Shown: positions 29,991 to 45,300 of the stretch, one piece after another
How positions within the stretch are numbered: position 1 is the stretch's first letter
Layout: the number at the start of each line of letters is the position of its first letter
Assembly: GCA_947652605.1 (NCBI GenBank)
Contig: OX393579.1
Coordinates: forward strand, 3,596,001-3,660,000
DNA from: Elmis aenea
Taxonomy: Eukaryota > Arthropoda > Insecta > Coleoptera > Elmidae
Direction of reading: 5' to 3'
DNA: 64,000 nucleotides
Notes under the pieces: model-generated
Seen by the model: the letters and a program-made list of their open reading frames with translations, nothing else
Database searches by the model: none
Told to the model about the DNA's origin: nothing
Program-made: the position numbers and the translations under genes

Positions 29991-32900
29991 TGGGTAAACT
30001 CTTTCTGTGATATACAAGTCAATAATTAAAATTGTTTATAAATAGTCGCTCAAGGAACACATGTATTATCTACAGCACGGTCGTTTTATGAAATTATTAA
30101 AAATTAAAACCAGCTTATTGAAAGACATATGCAAAACAATTTTTTTCATGTAAAGAAGCGATGGGTAAACTCTTTCTGTGATATACAAGTCAATAATTAA
30201 AATTGTTTATAAATAGTCGCTCAAGGAACACATGTATTATCTACAGCAAGGTCGTTTTATGAAATTATTAAAAATTAAAACCAGCTTATTGAAAGACATA
30301 TGCAAAACAATTTTTTTCATGTAAAGAAGCGATGGATAAACTCTTTCTGTGATATACAAGTCAATAATTAAAATTGTTTATAAATAGTCGCTCAAGGAAC
30401 ACATGTATTATCTACAGCAAGGTCGTTTTATGAAATTATTAAAAATTAAAACCAGCTTATTGAAAGACATATGCAAAACAATTTTTTTCATGTAAAGAAG
30501 CGATGGGTAAACTCTTTCTGTGATATACAAGTCAATAATTAAAATTGTTTATAAATAGTCGCTCAAGGAACACATGTATTATCTACAGCACGGTCGTTTT
30601 ATGAAATTATTAAAAATTAAAACCAGCTTATTGAAAGACATATGCAAAACAATTTTTTTCATGTAAAGAAGCGATGGATAAACTCTTCCTGTGATATACA
30701 AGTCAATAATTAAAATTGTTTATAAATAGTCGCCCAAGGAACACATGTATTATCTACAGCACGGTCGTTTTATGAAATTATTAAAAATTAAAACCAGCTT
30801 ATTGAAAGACATATGCAAAACAATTTTTTTCATGTAAAGAAGCGATGGATAAACTCTTTCTGTGATATACAAGTCAATAATTAAAATTGTTTATAAATAG
30901 TCGCTCAAAGAACACATGTATTATCTACAGCACGGTCGTTTTATGAAATTATTAAAAATTAAAACCAGCTTATTGAAAGACATATGCAAAACAATTTTTT
31001 TCATGTAAAGAAGCGATGGGTAAACTCTTTCTGTGATATACAAGTCAATAATTAAAATTGTTTATAAATAGTCGCTCAAGGAACACATGTATTATCTACA
31101 GCAAGGTCGTTTTATGAAATTATTAAAAATTAAAACCAGCTTATTGAAAGACATATGCAAAACAATTTTTTTCATGTAAAGAAGCGATGGGTAAACTCTT
31201 TCTGTGATATACAAGTCAATAATTAAAATTGTTTATAAATAGTCGCTCAAGGAACACATGTATTATCTACAGCACGGTCGTTTTATGAAATTATTAAAAA
31301 TTAAAACCAGCTTATTGAAAGACATATGCAAAACAATTTTTTTCATGTAAAGAAGCGATGGATAAACTCTTCCTGTGATATACAAGTCAATAATTAAAAT
31401 TGTTTATAAATAGTCGCTCAAGGAACACATGTTATATCTACAGCACGGTCGTTTTATGAAATTATTAAAAATTAAAACCAGCTTATTGTAAGACATATGC
31501 AAAACAATTTTTTTCATGTAAAGAAGCGATGGGTAAACTCTTTCTGTGATATACAAGTCAATAATTAAAATTGTTTATAAATAGTCGCTCAAGGAACACA
31601 TGTATTATCTACAGCAAGGTCGTTTTATGAAATTATTAAAAATTAAAACCAGCTTATTGAAAGACATATGCAAAACAATTTTTTTCATGTAAAGAAGCGA
31701 TGGGTAAACTCTTTCTGTGATATACAAGTCAATAATTAAAATTGTTTATAAATAGTCGCTCAAGGAACACATGTATTATCTACAGCACGGTCGTTTTATG
31801 AAATTATTAAAAATTAAAACCAGCTTATTGAAAGACATATGCAAAACAATTTTTTTCATGTAAAGAAGCGATGGATAAACTCTTCCTGTGATATACAAGT
31901 CAATAATTAAAATTGTTTATAAATAGTCGCTCAAGGAACACATGTATTATCTACAGCACGGTCGTTTTATGAAATTATTAAAAATTAAAACCAGCTTATT
32001 GAAAGACATATGCAAAACAATTTTTTTCATGTAAAGAAGCGATGGATAAACTCTTTCTGTGATATACAAGTCAATAATTAAAATTGTTTATAAATAGTCG
32101 CTCAAAGAACACATGTATTATCTACAGCACGGTCGTTTTATGAAATTATTAAAAATTAAAACCAGCTTATTGAAAGACATATGCAAAACAATTTTTTTCA
32201 TGTAAAGAAGCGATGGGTAAACTCTTTCTGTGATATACAAGTCAATAATTAAAATTGTTTATAAATAGTCGCTCAAGGAACACATGTATTATCTACAGCA
32301 CGGTCGTTTTATGAAATTATTAAAAATTAAAACCAGCTTATTGAAAGACATATGCAAAACAATTTTTTTCATGTAAAGAAGCAATGGATAAACTCTTCCT
32401 GTGATATACAAGTCAATAATTAAAATTGTTTATAAATAGTCGCTCAAGGAACACATGTTATATCTACAGCACGGTCGTTTTATGAAATTATTAAAAATTA
32501 AAACCAGCTTATTGTAAGACATATGCAAAACAATTTTTTTCATGTAAAGAAGCGATGGGTAAACTCTTTCTGTGATATACAAGTCAATAATTAAAATTGT
32601 TTATAAATAGTCGCTCAAAGAACACATGTATTATCTACAGCACGGTCGTTTTATGAAATTATTAAAAATTAAAACCAGCTTATTGAAAGACATATGCAAA
32701 ACAATTTTTTTCATGTAAAGAAGCGATGGGTAAACTCTTTCTGTGATATACAAGTCAATAATTAAAATTGTTTATAAATAGTCGCTCAAGGAACACATGT
32801 ATTATCTACAGCACGGTCGTTTTATGAAATTATTAAAAATTAAAACCAGCTTATTGAAAGACATATGCAAAACAATTTTTTTCATGTAAAGAAGCGATGG

Positions 32901-34511
32901 ATAAACTCTTTCTGTTATATACAAGTCAATAATTAAAATTGTTTATAAATAGTCGCTCAAGGAACACATGTATTATCTACAGCACGGTCGTTTTATGAAA
33001 TTATTAAAAATTAAAACCAGCTTATTGAAAGACATATGCAAAACAATTTTTTTCATGTAAAGAAGCGATGGGTAAACTCTTTCTGTGATATACAAGTCAA
33101 TAATTAAAATTGTTTATAAATAGTCGCTCAAGGAACACATGTATTATCTACAGCACGGTCGTTTTATGAAATTATTAAAAATTAAAACCAGCTTATTGAA
33201 AGACATATGCAAAACAATTTTTTTCATGTAAAGAAGCGATGGGTAAACTCTTTCTGTGATATACAAGTCAATAATTAAAATTGTTTATAAATAGTCGCTC
33301 AAGGAACACATGTATTATCTACAGCAAGGTCGTTTTATGAAATTATTAAAAATTAAAACCAGCTTATTGAAAGACATATGCAAAACAATTTTTTTCATGT
33401 AAAGAAGCGATGGGTAAACTCTTTCTGTGATATACAAGTCAATAATTAAAATTGTTTATAAATAGTCGCTCAAGGAACACATGTATTATCTACAGCACGG
33501 TCGTTTTATGAAATTATTAAAAATTAAAACCAGCTTATTGAAAGACATATGCAAAACAATTTTTTTCATGTAAAGAAGCGATGGATAAACTCTTCCTGTG
33601 ATATACAAGTCAATAATTAAAATTGTTTATAAATAGTCGCTCAAGGAACACATGTTATATCTACAGCACGGTCGTTTTATGAAATTATTAAAAATTAAAA
33701 CCAGCTTATTGTAAGACATATGCAAAACAATTTTTTTCATGTAAAGAAGCGATGGGTAAACTCTTTCTGTGATATACAAGTCAATAATTAAAATTGTTTA
33801 TAAATAGTCGCTCAAGGAACACATGTATTATCTACAGCAAGGTCGTTTTATGAAATTATTAAAAATTAAAACCAGCTTATTGAAAGACATATGCAAAACA
33901 ATTTTTTTCATGTAAAGAAGCGATGGGTAAACTCTTTCTGTGATATACAAGTCAATAATTAAAATTGTTTATAAATAGTCGCTCAAGGAACACATGTATT
34001 ATCTACAGCACGGTCGTTTTATGAAATTATTAAAAATTAAAACCAGCTTATTGAAAGACATATGCAAAACAATTTTTTTCATGTAAAGAAGCGATGGATA
34101 AACTCTTCCTGTGATATACAAGTCAATAATTAAAATTGTTTATAAATAGTCGCTCAAGGAACACATGTATTATCTACAGCACGGTCGTTTTATGAAATTA
34201 TTAAAAATTAAAACCAGCTTATTGAAAGACATATGCAAAACAATTTTTTTCATGTAAAGAAGCGATGGATAAACTCTTTCTGTGATATACAAGTCAATAA
34301 TTAAAATTGTTTATAAATAGTCGCTCAAAGAACACATGTATTATCTACAGCACGGTCGTTTTATGAAATTATTAAAAATTAAAACCAGCTTATTGAAAGA
34401 CATATGCAAAACAATTTTTTTCATGTAAAGAAGCGATGGGTAAACTCTTTCTGTGATATACAAGTCAATAATTAAAATTGTTTATAAATAGTCGCTCAAG
34501 GAACACATGTA

Positions 34512-34805
34512 TTATCTACAGCACGGTCGTTTTATGAAATTATTAAAAATTAAAACCAGCTTATTGAAAGACATATGCAAAACAATTTTTTTCATGTAAA
34601 GAAGCAATGGATAAACTCTTCCTGTGATATACAAGTCAATAATTAAAATTGTTTGTAAATAGTCGCTCAAGGAACACATGTTATATCTACAGCACGGTCG
34701 TTTTATGAAATTATTAAAAATTAAAACCAGCTTATTGTAAGACATATGCAAAACAATTTTTTTCATGTAAAGAAGCGATGGGTAAACTCTTTCTGTGATA
34801 TACAA
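34512..34805 (-). other. Two-monomer chance open frame in satellite (not a gene)
   Basis: The unit length is 3 x 57, so one reading frame passes through every monomer. On the minus strand the standard unit has stops in that frame at the AGATAATAC and TTATAAACA stretches. In the monomer around 34620-34690 both are removed: TGTAAAT at 34651 turns one TAA into CAA, and the ATGTTATATC variant removes the other. The resulting 97-codon product is the satellite read twice. No promoter, signal or domain supports it. Confidence 0.9.
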
Positions 34806-35361
34806 GTCAATAATTAAAATTGTTTATAAATAGTCGCTCAAAGAACACATGTATTATCTACAGCATGGTCGTTTTATGAAATTATTAAAAATTAAAACCA
34901 GCTTATTGAAAGACATATGCAAAACAATTTTTTTCATGTAAAGAAGCGATGGGTAAACTCTTTCTGTGATATACAAGTCAATAATTAAAATTGTTTATAA
35001 ATAGTCGCTCAAGGAACACATGTATTATCTACAGCACGGTCGTTTTATGAAATTATTAAAAATTAAAACCAGCTTATTGAAAGACATATGCAAAACAATT
35101 TTTTTCATGTAAAGAAGCGATGGATAAACTCTTTCTGTTATATACAAGTCAATAATTAAAATTGTTTATAAATAGTCGCTCAAGGAACACATGTATTATC
35201 TACAGCACGGTCGTTTTATGAAATTATTAAAAATTAAAACCAGCTTATTGAAAGACATATGCAAAACAATTTTTTTCATGTAAAGAAGCGATGGGTAAAC
35301 TCTTTCTGTGATATACAAGTCAATAATTGAAATTGTTTATAAATAGTCGCTCAAGGAAGAC

Positions 35362-37480
35362 ATGTATTATCTACAGCACGGTCGTTTTATGAAATTATTA
35401 AAAATTAAAACCAGCTTATTGAAAGACATATGCAAAACAATTTTTTTCATGTAAAGAAGCGATGGATAAACTCTTTCTGTGATATACAAGTCAATAATTA
35501 AAATTGTTTATAAATAGTCGCTCAAGGAACACATGTATTATCTACAGCACGGTCGTTTTATGAAATTATTAAAAATTAAAACCAGCTCATTGAAAGACAT
35601 ATGCAAAACAATTTTTTTCATGTAAAGAAGCGATGGATAAACTCTTCCTGTGATATACAAGTCAATAATTAAAATTGTTTATAAATAGTCGCTCAAGGAA
35701 CACATGTACTATTATCTACAGCACGGTCGTTTTATGAAATTATTAAAAATTAAAACCAGCTTATTGAAAGACATATGCAAAACAATTTTTTTCATGTAAA
35801 GAAGCGATGGATAAACTCTTTCTGTGATATACAAGTCAATAATTAAAATTGTTTATAAATAGTCGCTCAAGGAACACATGTATTATCTACAGCACGGTCG
35901 TTTTATGAAATTATTAAAAATTAAAACCAGCTTATTGAAAGACATATGCAAAACAATTTTTTTCATGTAAAGAAGCGATGGGTAAACTCTTTCTGTGATA
36001 TACAAGTCAATAATTAAAATTGTTTATAAATAGTCGCTCAAGGAACACATGTATTATCTACAGCACGGTCGTTTTATGAAATTATTAAAAATTAAAACCA
36101 GCTCATTGAAAGACATATGCAAAACAATTTTTTTCATGTAAAGAAGCGATGGGTAAACTCTTTCTGTGATATACAAGTCAATAATTAAAATTGTTTATAA
36201 ATAGTCGCTCAAGGAACACATGTATTATCTACAGCACGGTCGTTTTATGAAATTATTAAAAATTAAAACCAGCTTATTGAAAGACATATGCAAAACAATT
36301 TTTTTCATGTGAAGAAGCGATGGATAAACTCTTTCTGTGATATACAAGTCAATAATTAAAATTGTTTATAAATAGTCGCTCAAGGAACACATGTATTATC
36401 TACAGCACGGTCGTTTTATGAAATTATTAAAAATTAAAACCAGCTTATTGAAAGACATATGCAAAACAATTTTTTTCATGTAAAGAAGCGATGGGTAAAC
36501 TCTTTCTGTGATATACAAGTCAATAATTAAAATTGTTTATAAATAGTCGCTCAAGGAACACATGTATTATCTACAGCACGATCGTTTTATGAAATTATTA
36601 AAAATTAAAACCAGCTTATTGAAAGACATATGCAAAACAATTTTTTTCATGTAAAGAAGCGATGGGTAAACTCTTTCTGTGATATACAAGTCAATAATTA
36701 AAATTGTTTATAAATAGTCGCTCAAGGAACACATGTATTATCTACAGCAAGGTCGTTTTATGAAATTATTAAAAATTAAAACCAGCTTATTGAAAGACAT
36801 ATGCAAAACAATTTTTTTCATGTAAAGAAGCGATGGGTAAACTCTTTCTGTGATATACAAGTCAATAATTAAAATTGTTTATAAATAGTCGCTCAAAGAA
36901 CACATGTATTATCTACAGCACAGTCGTTTTATGAAATTATTAAAAATTAAAACCAGCTTATTGAAAGACATATGCAAAACAATTTTTTTCATGTAAAGAA
37001 GCGATGGGTAAACTCTTTCTGTGATATACAAGTCAATAATTAAAATTGTTTATAAATAGTCGCTCAAGGAACACATGTATTATCTACAGCACGGTCGTTT
37101 TATGAAATTATTAAAAATTAAAACCAGCTTATTGAAAGACATATGCAAAACAATTTTTTTCATGTAAAGAAGCGATGGATAAACTCTTTCTGTTATATAC
37201 AAGTCAATAATTAAAATTGTTTATAAATAGTCGCTCAAGGAACACATGTATTATCTACAGCACGGTCGTTTTATGAAATTATTAAAAATTAAAACCAGCT
37301 TATTGAAAGACATATGCAAAACAATTTTTTTCATGTAAAGAAGCGATGGATAAACTCTTCCTGTGATATACAAGTCAATAATTAAAATTGTTTATAAATA
37401 GTCGCTCAAGGAACACATGTATTATCTACAGCACGGTCGTTTTATGAAATTATTAAAAATTAAAACCAGCTTATTGAAAG
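35362..37480 (+). repeat. 12-monomer block with ACT insertion, copy 2 (matches 26980-29090)
   Basis: The block has CATGTACTATT at 35703, TGTGAAG at 36311 and CACGATCG at 36577, each 8382 bp after its partner. The match begins after the GGAAGACATG monomer near 35355 and ends where GACATATGAAAAAC appears near 37487. Confidence 0.85.
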
Positions 37481-40400
37481 ACATATGAAAAACAATTTTT
37501 TTCATGTAAAGAAGCGATGGGTAAACTCTTTCTGTGATATACAAGTCAATAATTAAAATTGTTTATAAATAGTCGCTCAAAGAACACATCTATTATCTAC
37601 AGCACGGTCGTTTTATGAAATTATTAAAAATTAAAACCAGCTTATTGAAAGACATATGCAAAACAATTTTTTTCATGTAAAGAAGCGATGGGTAAACTCT
37701 TTCTGTGATATACAAGTCAATAATTAAAATTGTTTATAAATAGTCGCTCAAGGAACACATGTATTATCTACAGCACGGTCGTTTTATGAAATTATTAAAA
37801 ATTAAAACCAGCTTATTGAAAGACATATGCAAAACAATTTTTTTCATGTAAAGAAGCGATGGATAAACTCTTTCTGTTATATACAAGTCAATAATTAAAA
37901 TTGTTTATAAATAGTCGCTCAAGGAACACATGTATTATCTACAGCACGGTCGTTTTATGAAATTATTAAAAATTAAAACCAGCTTATTGAAAGACATATG
38001 CAAAACAATTTTTTTCATGTAAAGAAGCGATGGGTAAACTCTTTCTGTGATATACAAGTCAATAATTAAAATTGTTTATAAATAGTCGCTCAAGGAACAC
38101 ATGTATTATCTACAGCACGGTCGTTTTATGAAATTATTAAAAATTAAAACCAGCTTATTGAAAGACATATGCAAAACAATTTTTTTCATGTAAAGAAGCG
38201 ATGGGTAAACTCTTTCTGTGATATACAAGTCAATAATTAAAATTGTTTATAAATAGTCGCTCAAGGAACACATGTATTATCTACAGCAAGGTCGTTTTAT
38301 GAAATTATTAAAAATTAAAACCAGCTTATTGAAAGACATATGCAAAACAATTTTTTTCATGTAAAGAAGCGATGGATAAACTCTTTCTGTGATATACAAG
38401 TCAATAATTAAAATTGTTTATAAATAGTCGCTCAAGGAACACATGTATTATCTACAGCAAGGTCGTTTTATGAAATTATTAAAAATTAAAACCAGCTTAT
38501 TGAAAGACATATGCAAAACAATTTTTTTCATGTAAAGAAGCGATGGGTAAACTCTTTCTGTGATATACAAGTCAATAATTAAAATTGTTTATAAATAGTC
38601 GCTCAAGGAACACATGTATTATCTACAGCACGGTCGTTTTATGAAATTATTAAAAATTAAAACCAGCTTATTGAAAGACATATGCAAAACAATTTTTTTC
38701 ATGTAAAGAAGCGATGGATAAACTCTTCCTGTGATATACAAGTCAATAATTAAAATTGTTTATAAATAGTCGCCCAAGGAACACATGTATTATCTACAGC
38801 ACGGTCGTTTTATGAAATTATTAAAAATTAAAACCAGCTTATTGAAAGACATATGCAAAACAATTTTTTTCATGTAAAGAAGCGATGGATAAACTCTTTC
38901 TGTGATATACAAGTCAATAATTAAAATTGTTTATAAATAGTCGCTCAAAGAACACATGTATTATCTACAGCACGGTCGTTTTATGAAATTATTAAAAATT
39001 AAAACCAGCTTATTGAAAGACATATGCAAAACAATTTTTTTCATGTAAAGAAGCGATGGGTAAACTCTTTCTGTGATATACAAGTCAATAATTAAAATTG
39101 TTTATAAATAGTCGCTCAAGGAACACATGTATTATCTACAGCAAGGTCGTTTTATGAAATTATTAAAAATTAAAACCAGCTTATTGAAAGACATATGCAA
39201 AACAATTTTTTTCATGTAAAGAAGCGATGGGTAAACTCTTTCTGTGATATACAAGTCAATAATTAAAATTGTTTATAAATAGTCGCTCAAGGAACACATG
39301 TATTATCTACAGCACGGTCGTTTTATGAAATTATTAAAAATTAAAACCAGCTTATTGAAAGACATATGCAAAACAATTTTTTTCATGTAAAGAAGCGATG
39401 GATAAACTCTTCCTGTGATATACAAGTCAATAATTAAAATTGTTTATAAATAGTCGCTCAAGGAACACATGTATTATCTACAGCACGGTCGTTTTATGAA
39501 ATTATTAAAAATTAAAACCAGCTTATTGAAAGACATATGCAAAACAATTTTTTTCATGTAAAGAAGCGATGGGTAAACTCTTTCTGTGATATACAAGTCA
39601 ATAATTAAAATTGTTTATAAATAGTCGCTCAAGGAACACATGTATTATCTACAGCAAGGTCGTTTTATGAAATTATTAAAAATTAAAACCAGCTTATTGA
39701 AAGACATATGCAAAACAATTTTTTTCATGTAAAGAAGCGATGGATAAACTCTTCCTGTGATATACAAGTCAATAATTAAAATTGTTTATAAATAGTCGCT
39801 CAAAGAACACATGTATTATCTACAGCACAGTCGTTTTATGAAATTATTAAAAATTAAAACCAGCTTATTGAAAGACATATGCAAAACAATTTTTTTCATG
39901 TAAAGAAGCGATGGGTAAACTCTTTCTGTGATATACAAGTCAATAATTAAAATTGTTTATAAATAGTCGCTCAAGGAACACATGTATTATCTACAGCACG
40001 GTCGTTTTATGAAATTATTAAAAATTAAAACCAGCTTATTGAAAGACATATGCAAAACAATTTTTTTCATGTAAAGAAGCGATGGATAAACTCTTTCTGT
40101 TATATACAAGTCAATAATTAAAATTGTTTATAAATAGTCGCTCAAGGAACACATGTATTATCTACAGCACGGTCGTTTTATGAAATTATTAAAAATTAAA
40201 ACCAGCTTATTGAAAGACATATGCAAAACAATTTTTTTCATGTAAAGAAGCGATGGATAAACTCTTCCTGTGATATACAAGTCAATAATTAAAATTGTTT
40301 ATAAATAGTCGCTCAAGGAACACATGTATTATCTACAGCACGGTCGTTTTATGAAATTATTAAAAATTAAAACCAGCTTATTGAAAGACATATGAAAAAC

Positions 40401-42377
40401 AATTTTTTTCATGTAAAGAAGCGATGGGTAAACTCTTTCTGTGATATACAAGTCAATAATTAAAATTGTTTATAAATAGTCGCTCAAAGAACACATCTAT
40501 TATCTACAGCACGGTCGTTTTATGAAATTATTAAAAATTAAAACCAGCTTATTGAAAGACATATGCAAAACAATTTTTTTCATGTAAAGAAGCGATGGGT
40601 AAACTCTTTCTGTGATATACAAGTCAATAATTAAAATTGTTTATAAATAGTCGCTCAAGGAACACATGTATTATCTACAGCACGGTCGTTTTATGAAATT
40701 ATTAAAAATTAAAACCAGCTTATTGAAAGACATATGCAAAACAATTTTTTTCATGTAAAGAAGCGATGGATAAACTCTTTCTGTTATATACAAGTCAATA
40801 ATTAAAATTGTTTATAAATAGTCGCTCAAGGAACACATGTATTATCTACAGCACGGTCGTTTTATGAAATTATTAAAAATTAAAACCAGCTTATTGAAAG
40901 ACATATGCAAAACAATTTTTTTCATGTAAAGAAGCGATGGGTAAACTCTTTCTGTGATATACAAGTCAATAATTAAAATTGTTTATAAATAGTCGCTCAA
41001 GGAACACATGTATTATCTACAGCACGGTCGTTTTATGAAATTATTAAAAATTAAAACCAGCTTATTGAAAGACATATGCAAAACAATTTTTTTCATGTAA
41101 AGAAGCGATGGGTAAACTCTTTCTGTGATATACAAGTCAATAATTAAAATTGTTTATAAATAGTCGCTCAAGGAACACATGTATTATCTACAGCAAGGTC
41201 GTTTTATGAAATTATTAAAAATTAAAACCAGCTTATTGAAAGACATATGCAAAACAATTTTTTTCATGTAAAGAAGCGATGGATAAACTCTTTCTGTGAT
41301 ATACAAGTCAATAATTAAAATTGTTTATAAATAGTCGCTCAAGGAACACATGTATTATCTACAGCAAGGTCGTTTTATGAAATTATTAAAAATTAAAACC
41401 AGCTTATTGAAAGACATATGCAAAACAATTTTTTTCATGTAAAGAAGCGATGGGTAAACTCTTTCTGTGATATACAAGTCAATAATTAAAATTGTTTATA
41501 AATAGTCGCTCAAGGAACACATGTATTATCTACAGCACGGTCGTTTTATGAAATTATTAAAAATTAAAACCAGCTTATTGAAAGACATATGCAAAACAAT
41601 TTTTTTCATGTAAAGAAGCGATGGATAAACTCTTCCTGTGATATACAAGTCAATAATTAAAATTGTTTATAAATAGTCGCCCAAGGAACACATGTATTAT
41701 CTACAGCACGGTCGTTTTATGAAATTATTAAAAATTAAAACCAGCTTATTGAAAGACATATGCAAAACAATTTTTTTCATGTAAAGAAGCGATGGATAAA
41801 CTCTTTCTGTGATATACAAGTCAATAATTAAAATTGTTTATAAATAGTCGCTCAAAGAACACATGTATTATCTACAGCACGGTCGTTTTATGAAATTATT
41901 AAAAATTAAAACCAGCTTATTGAAAGACATATGCAAAACAATTTTTTTCATGTAAAGAAGCGATGGGTAAACTCTTTCTGTGATATACAAGTCAATAATT
42001 AAAATTGTTTATAAATAGTCGCTCAAGGAACACATGTATTATCTACAGCAAGGTCGTTTTATGAAATTATTAAAAATTAAAACCAGCTTATTGAAAGACA
42101 TATGCAAAACAATTTTTTTCATGTAAAGAAGCGATGGGTAAACTCTTTCTGTGATATACAAGTCAATAATTAAAATTGTTTATAAATAGTCGCTCAAGGA
42201 ACACATGTATTATCTACAGCACGGTCGTTTTATGAAATTATTAAAAATTAAAACCAGCTTATTGAAAGACATATGCAAAACAATTTTTTTCATGTAAAGA
42301 AGCGATGGATAAACTCTTCCTGTGATATACAAGTCAATAATTAAAATTGTTTATAAATAGTCGCTCAAGGAACACAT
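36850..42377 (+). repeat. Duplication of a 17-monomer interval (2907-bp offset)
   Basis: CACAGTCG at 36919/39826, CATCTATT at 37587/40494, CGCCCAAGG at 38771/41678 and CAAGG at 38287/41194 are all 2907 bp apart, exactly 17 units. About 2.6 kb matches in each copy (36850-39470 and 39757-42377), with roughly two unmatched monomers between. Confidence 0.83.
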
Positions 42378-45300
42378 GTTATATCTACAGCACGGTCGTT
42401 TTATGAAATTATTAAAAATTAAAACCAGCTTATTGTAAGACATATGCAAAACAATTTTTTTCATGTAAAGAAGCGATGGGTAAACTCTTTCTGTGATATA
42501 CAAGTCAATAATTAAAATTGTTTATAAATAGTCGCTCAAAGAACACATGTATTATCTACAGCACGGTCGTTTTATGAAATTATTAAAAATTAAAACCAGC
42601 TTATTGAAAGACATATGCAAAACAATTTTTTTCATGTAAAGAAGCGATGGGTAAACTCTTTCTGTGATATACAAGTCAATAATTAAAATTGTTTATAAAT
42701 AGTCGCTCAAGGAACACATGTATTATCTACAGCACGGTCGTTTTATGAAATTATTAAAAATTAAAACCAGCTTATTGAAAGACATATGCAAAACAATTTT
42801 TTTCATGTAAAGAAGCGATGGATAAACTCTTTCTGTTATATACAAGTCAATAATTAAAATTGTTTATAAATAGTCGCTCAAGGAACACATGTATTATCTA
42901 CAGCACGGTCGTTTTATGAAATTATTAAAAATTAAAACCAGCTTATTGAAAGACATATGCAAAACAATTTTTTTCATGTAAAGAAGCGATGGGTAAACTC
43001 TTTCTGTGATATACAAGTCAATAATTGAAATTGTTTATAAATAGTCGCTCAAGGAAGACATGTATTATCTACAGCACGGTCGTTTTATGAAATTATTAAA
43101 AATTAAAACCAGCTTATTGAAAGACATATGCAAAACAATTTTTTTCATGTAAAGAAGCGATGGGTAAACTCTTTCTGTGATATACAAGTCAATAATTAAA
43201 ATTGTTTATAAATAGTCGCTCAAGGAACACATGTATTATCTACAGCACGGTCGTTTTATGAAATTATTAAAAATTAAAACCAGCTTATTGAAAGACATAT
43301 GCAAAACAATTTTTTTCATGTAAAGAAGCGATGGATAAACTCTTTCTGTGATATACAAGTCAATAATTAAAAATGTTTATAAATAGTCGCTCAAGGAACA
43401 CATGTATTATCTACAGCACGGTCGTTTTATGAAATTATTAAAAATTAAAACCAGCTTATTGAAAGACATATGCAAAACAATTTTTTTCATGTAAAGAAGC
43501 GATGGATAAACTCTTTCTGTGATATACATGTCAATAATTAAAATTGTTTATAAATAGTCGCTCAAGGAACACATGTATTATCTACAGCACGGTCGTGTTA
43601 TGAAATTATTAAAAATTAAAACCAGCTTATTGAAAGACATATGCAAAACAATTTTTTTCATGTAAAGAAGCGATGGGTAAACTCTTTCTGTGATATACAA
43701 GTCAATAATTAAAATTGTTTATAAATAGTCGCTCAAGGAACACATGTATTATCTACAGCAAGGTCGTTTTATGAAATTATTAAAAATTAAAACCAGCTCA
43801 TTGAAAGACATATGCAAAACAATTTTTTTCATGTAAAGAAGCGATGGATAAACTCTTCCTGTGATATACAAGTCAATAATTAAAATTGTTTATAAATAGT
43901 CGCTCAAGGAACACATGTATTATCTACAGCACGGTCGTTTTATAAAATTATTAAAAATTAAAACCAGCTTATTGAAAGACATATGCAAAACAATTTTTTT
44001 CATGTAAAGAAGCGATGGGTAAACTCTTTCTGTGATATACAAGTCAATAATTAAAATTGTTTATAAATAGTCGCTCAAGGAACACATGTATTATCTACAG
44101 CACGGTCGTTTTATGAAAATATTAAAAATTAAAACCAGCTCATTGAAAGACATATGCAAAACAATTTTTTTCATGTAAAGAAGCGATGGATAAACTCTTC
44201 CTGTGATATACAAGTCAATAATTAAAATTGTTTATAAATAGTCGCTCAAGGAACACATGTATTATCTACAGCAAGGTCGTTTTATGAAATTATTAAAAAT
44301 TAAAACCAGCTTATTGAAAGACATATGCAAAACAATTTTGTTCATGTAAAGAAGCGATGGATAAACTCTTCCTGTGATATACAAGTCAATAATTAAAATT
44401 GTTTATAAATAGTCGCTCAAGGAACACATGTATTATCTACAGCACGGTCGTTTTATGAAAATATTAAAAATTAAAACCAGCTCATTGAAAGACATATGCA
44501 AAACAATTTTTTTCATGTAAAGAAGCGATGGGTAAACTCTTTCTGTGATATACAAGTCAATAATTAAAATTGTTTATGAATAGTCGCTCAAGGAACACAT
44601 GTATTATCTACAGCAAGGTCGTTTTATGAAATTATTAAAAATTAAAACCAGCTTATTGAAAGACATATGCAAAACAATTTTTTTCATGTGAAGAAGCGAT
44701 GGAGAAACTCTTCCTGTGATATACAAGTCAATAATTAAAATTGTTTATAAATAGTCGCTCAAGGAACACATGTATTATCTACAGCACGGTCGTTTTATGA
44801 AATTATTAAAAATTAAAACCAGCTTATTGAAAGACATATGCAAAACAATTTTTTTCATGTGAAGAAGCGATGGATAAACTCTTTCTGTGATATACAAGTC
44901 AATAATTAAAATTGTTTATAAATAGTCGCTCAAGGAACACATGTATTATCTACAGCACGGTCGTTTTATGAAATTATTAAAAATTAAAACCAGCTCATTG
45001 AAAGACATATGCAAAACAATTTTTTTCATGTAAAGAAGCGATGGATAAACTCTTTCTGTGATATACAAGTCAATAATTAAAATTGTTTATAAATAGTCGC
45101 TCAAGGAACACATGTATTATCTACAGCACGATCGTTTTATGAAATTATTAAAAATTAAAACCAGCTTATTGAAAGACATATGCAAAACAATTTTTTTCAT
45201 GTAAAGAAGCGATGGGTAAACTCTTTCTGTGATATACAAGTCAATAATTAAAATTGTTTATAAATAGTCGCTCAAGGAACACATGTATTATCTACAGCAC

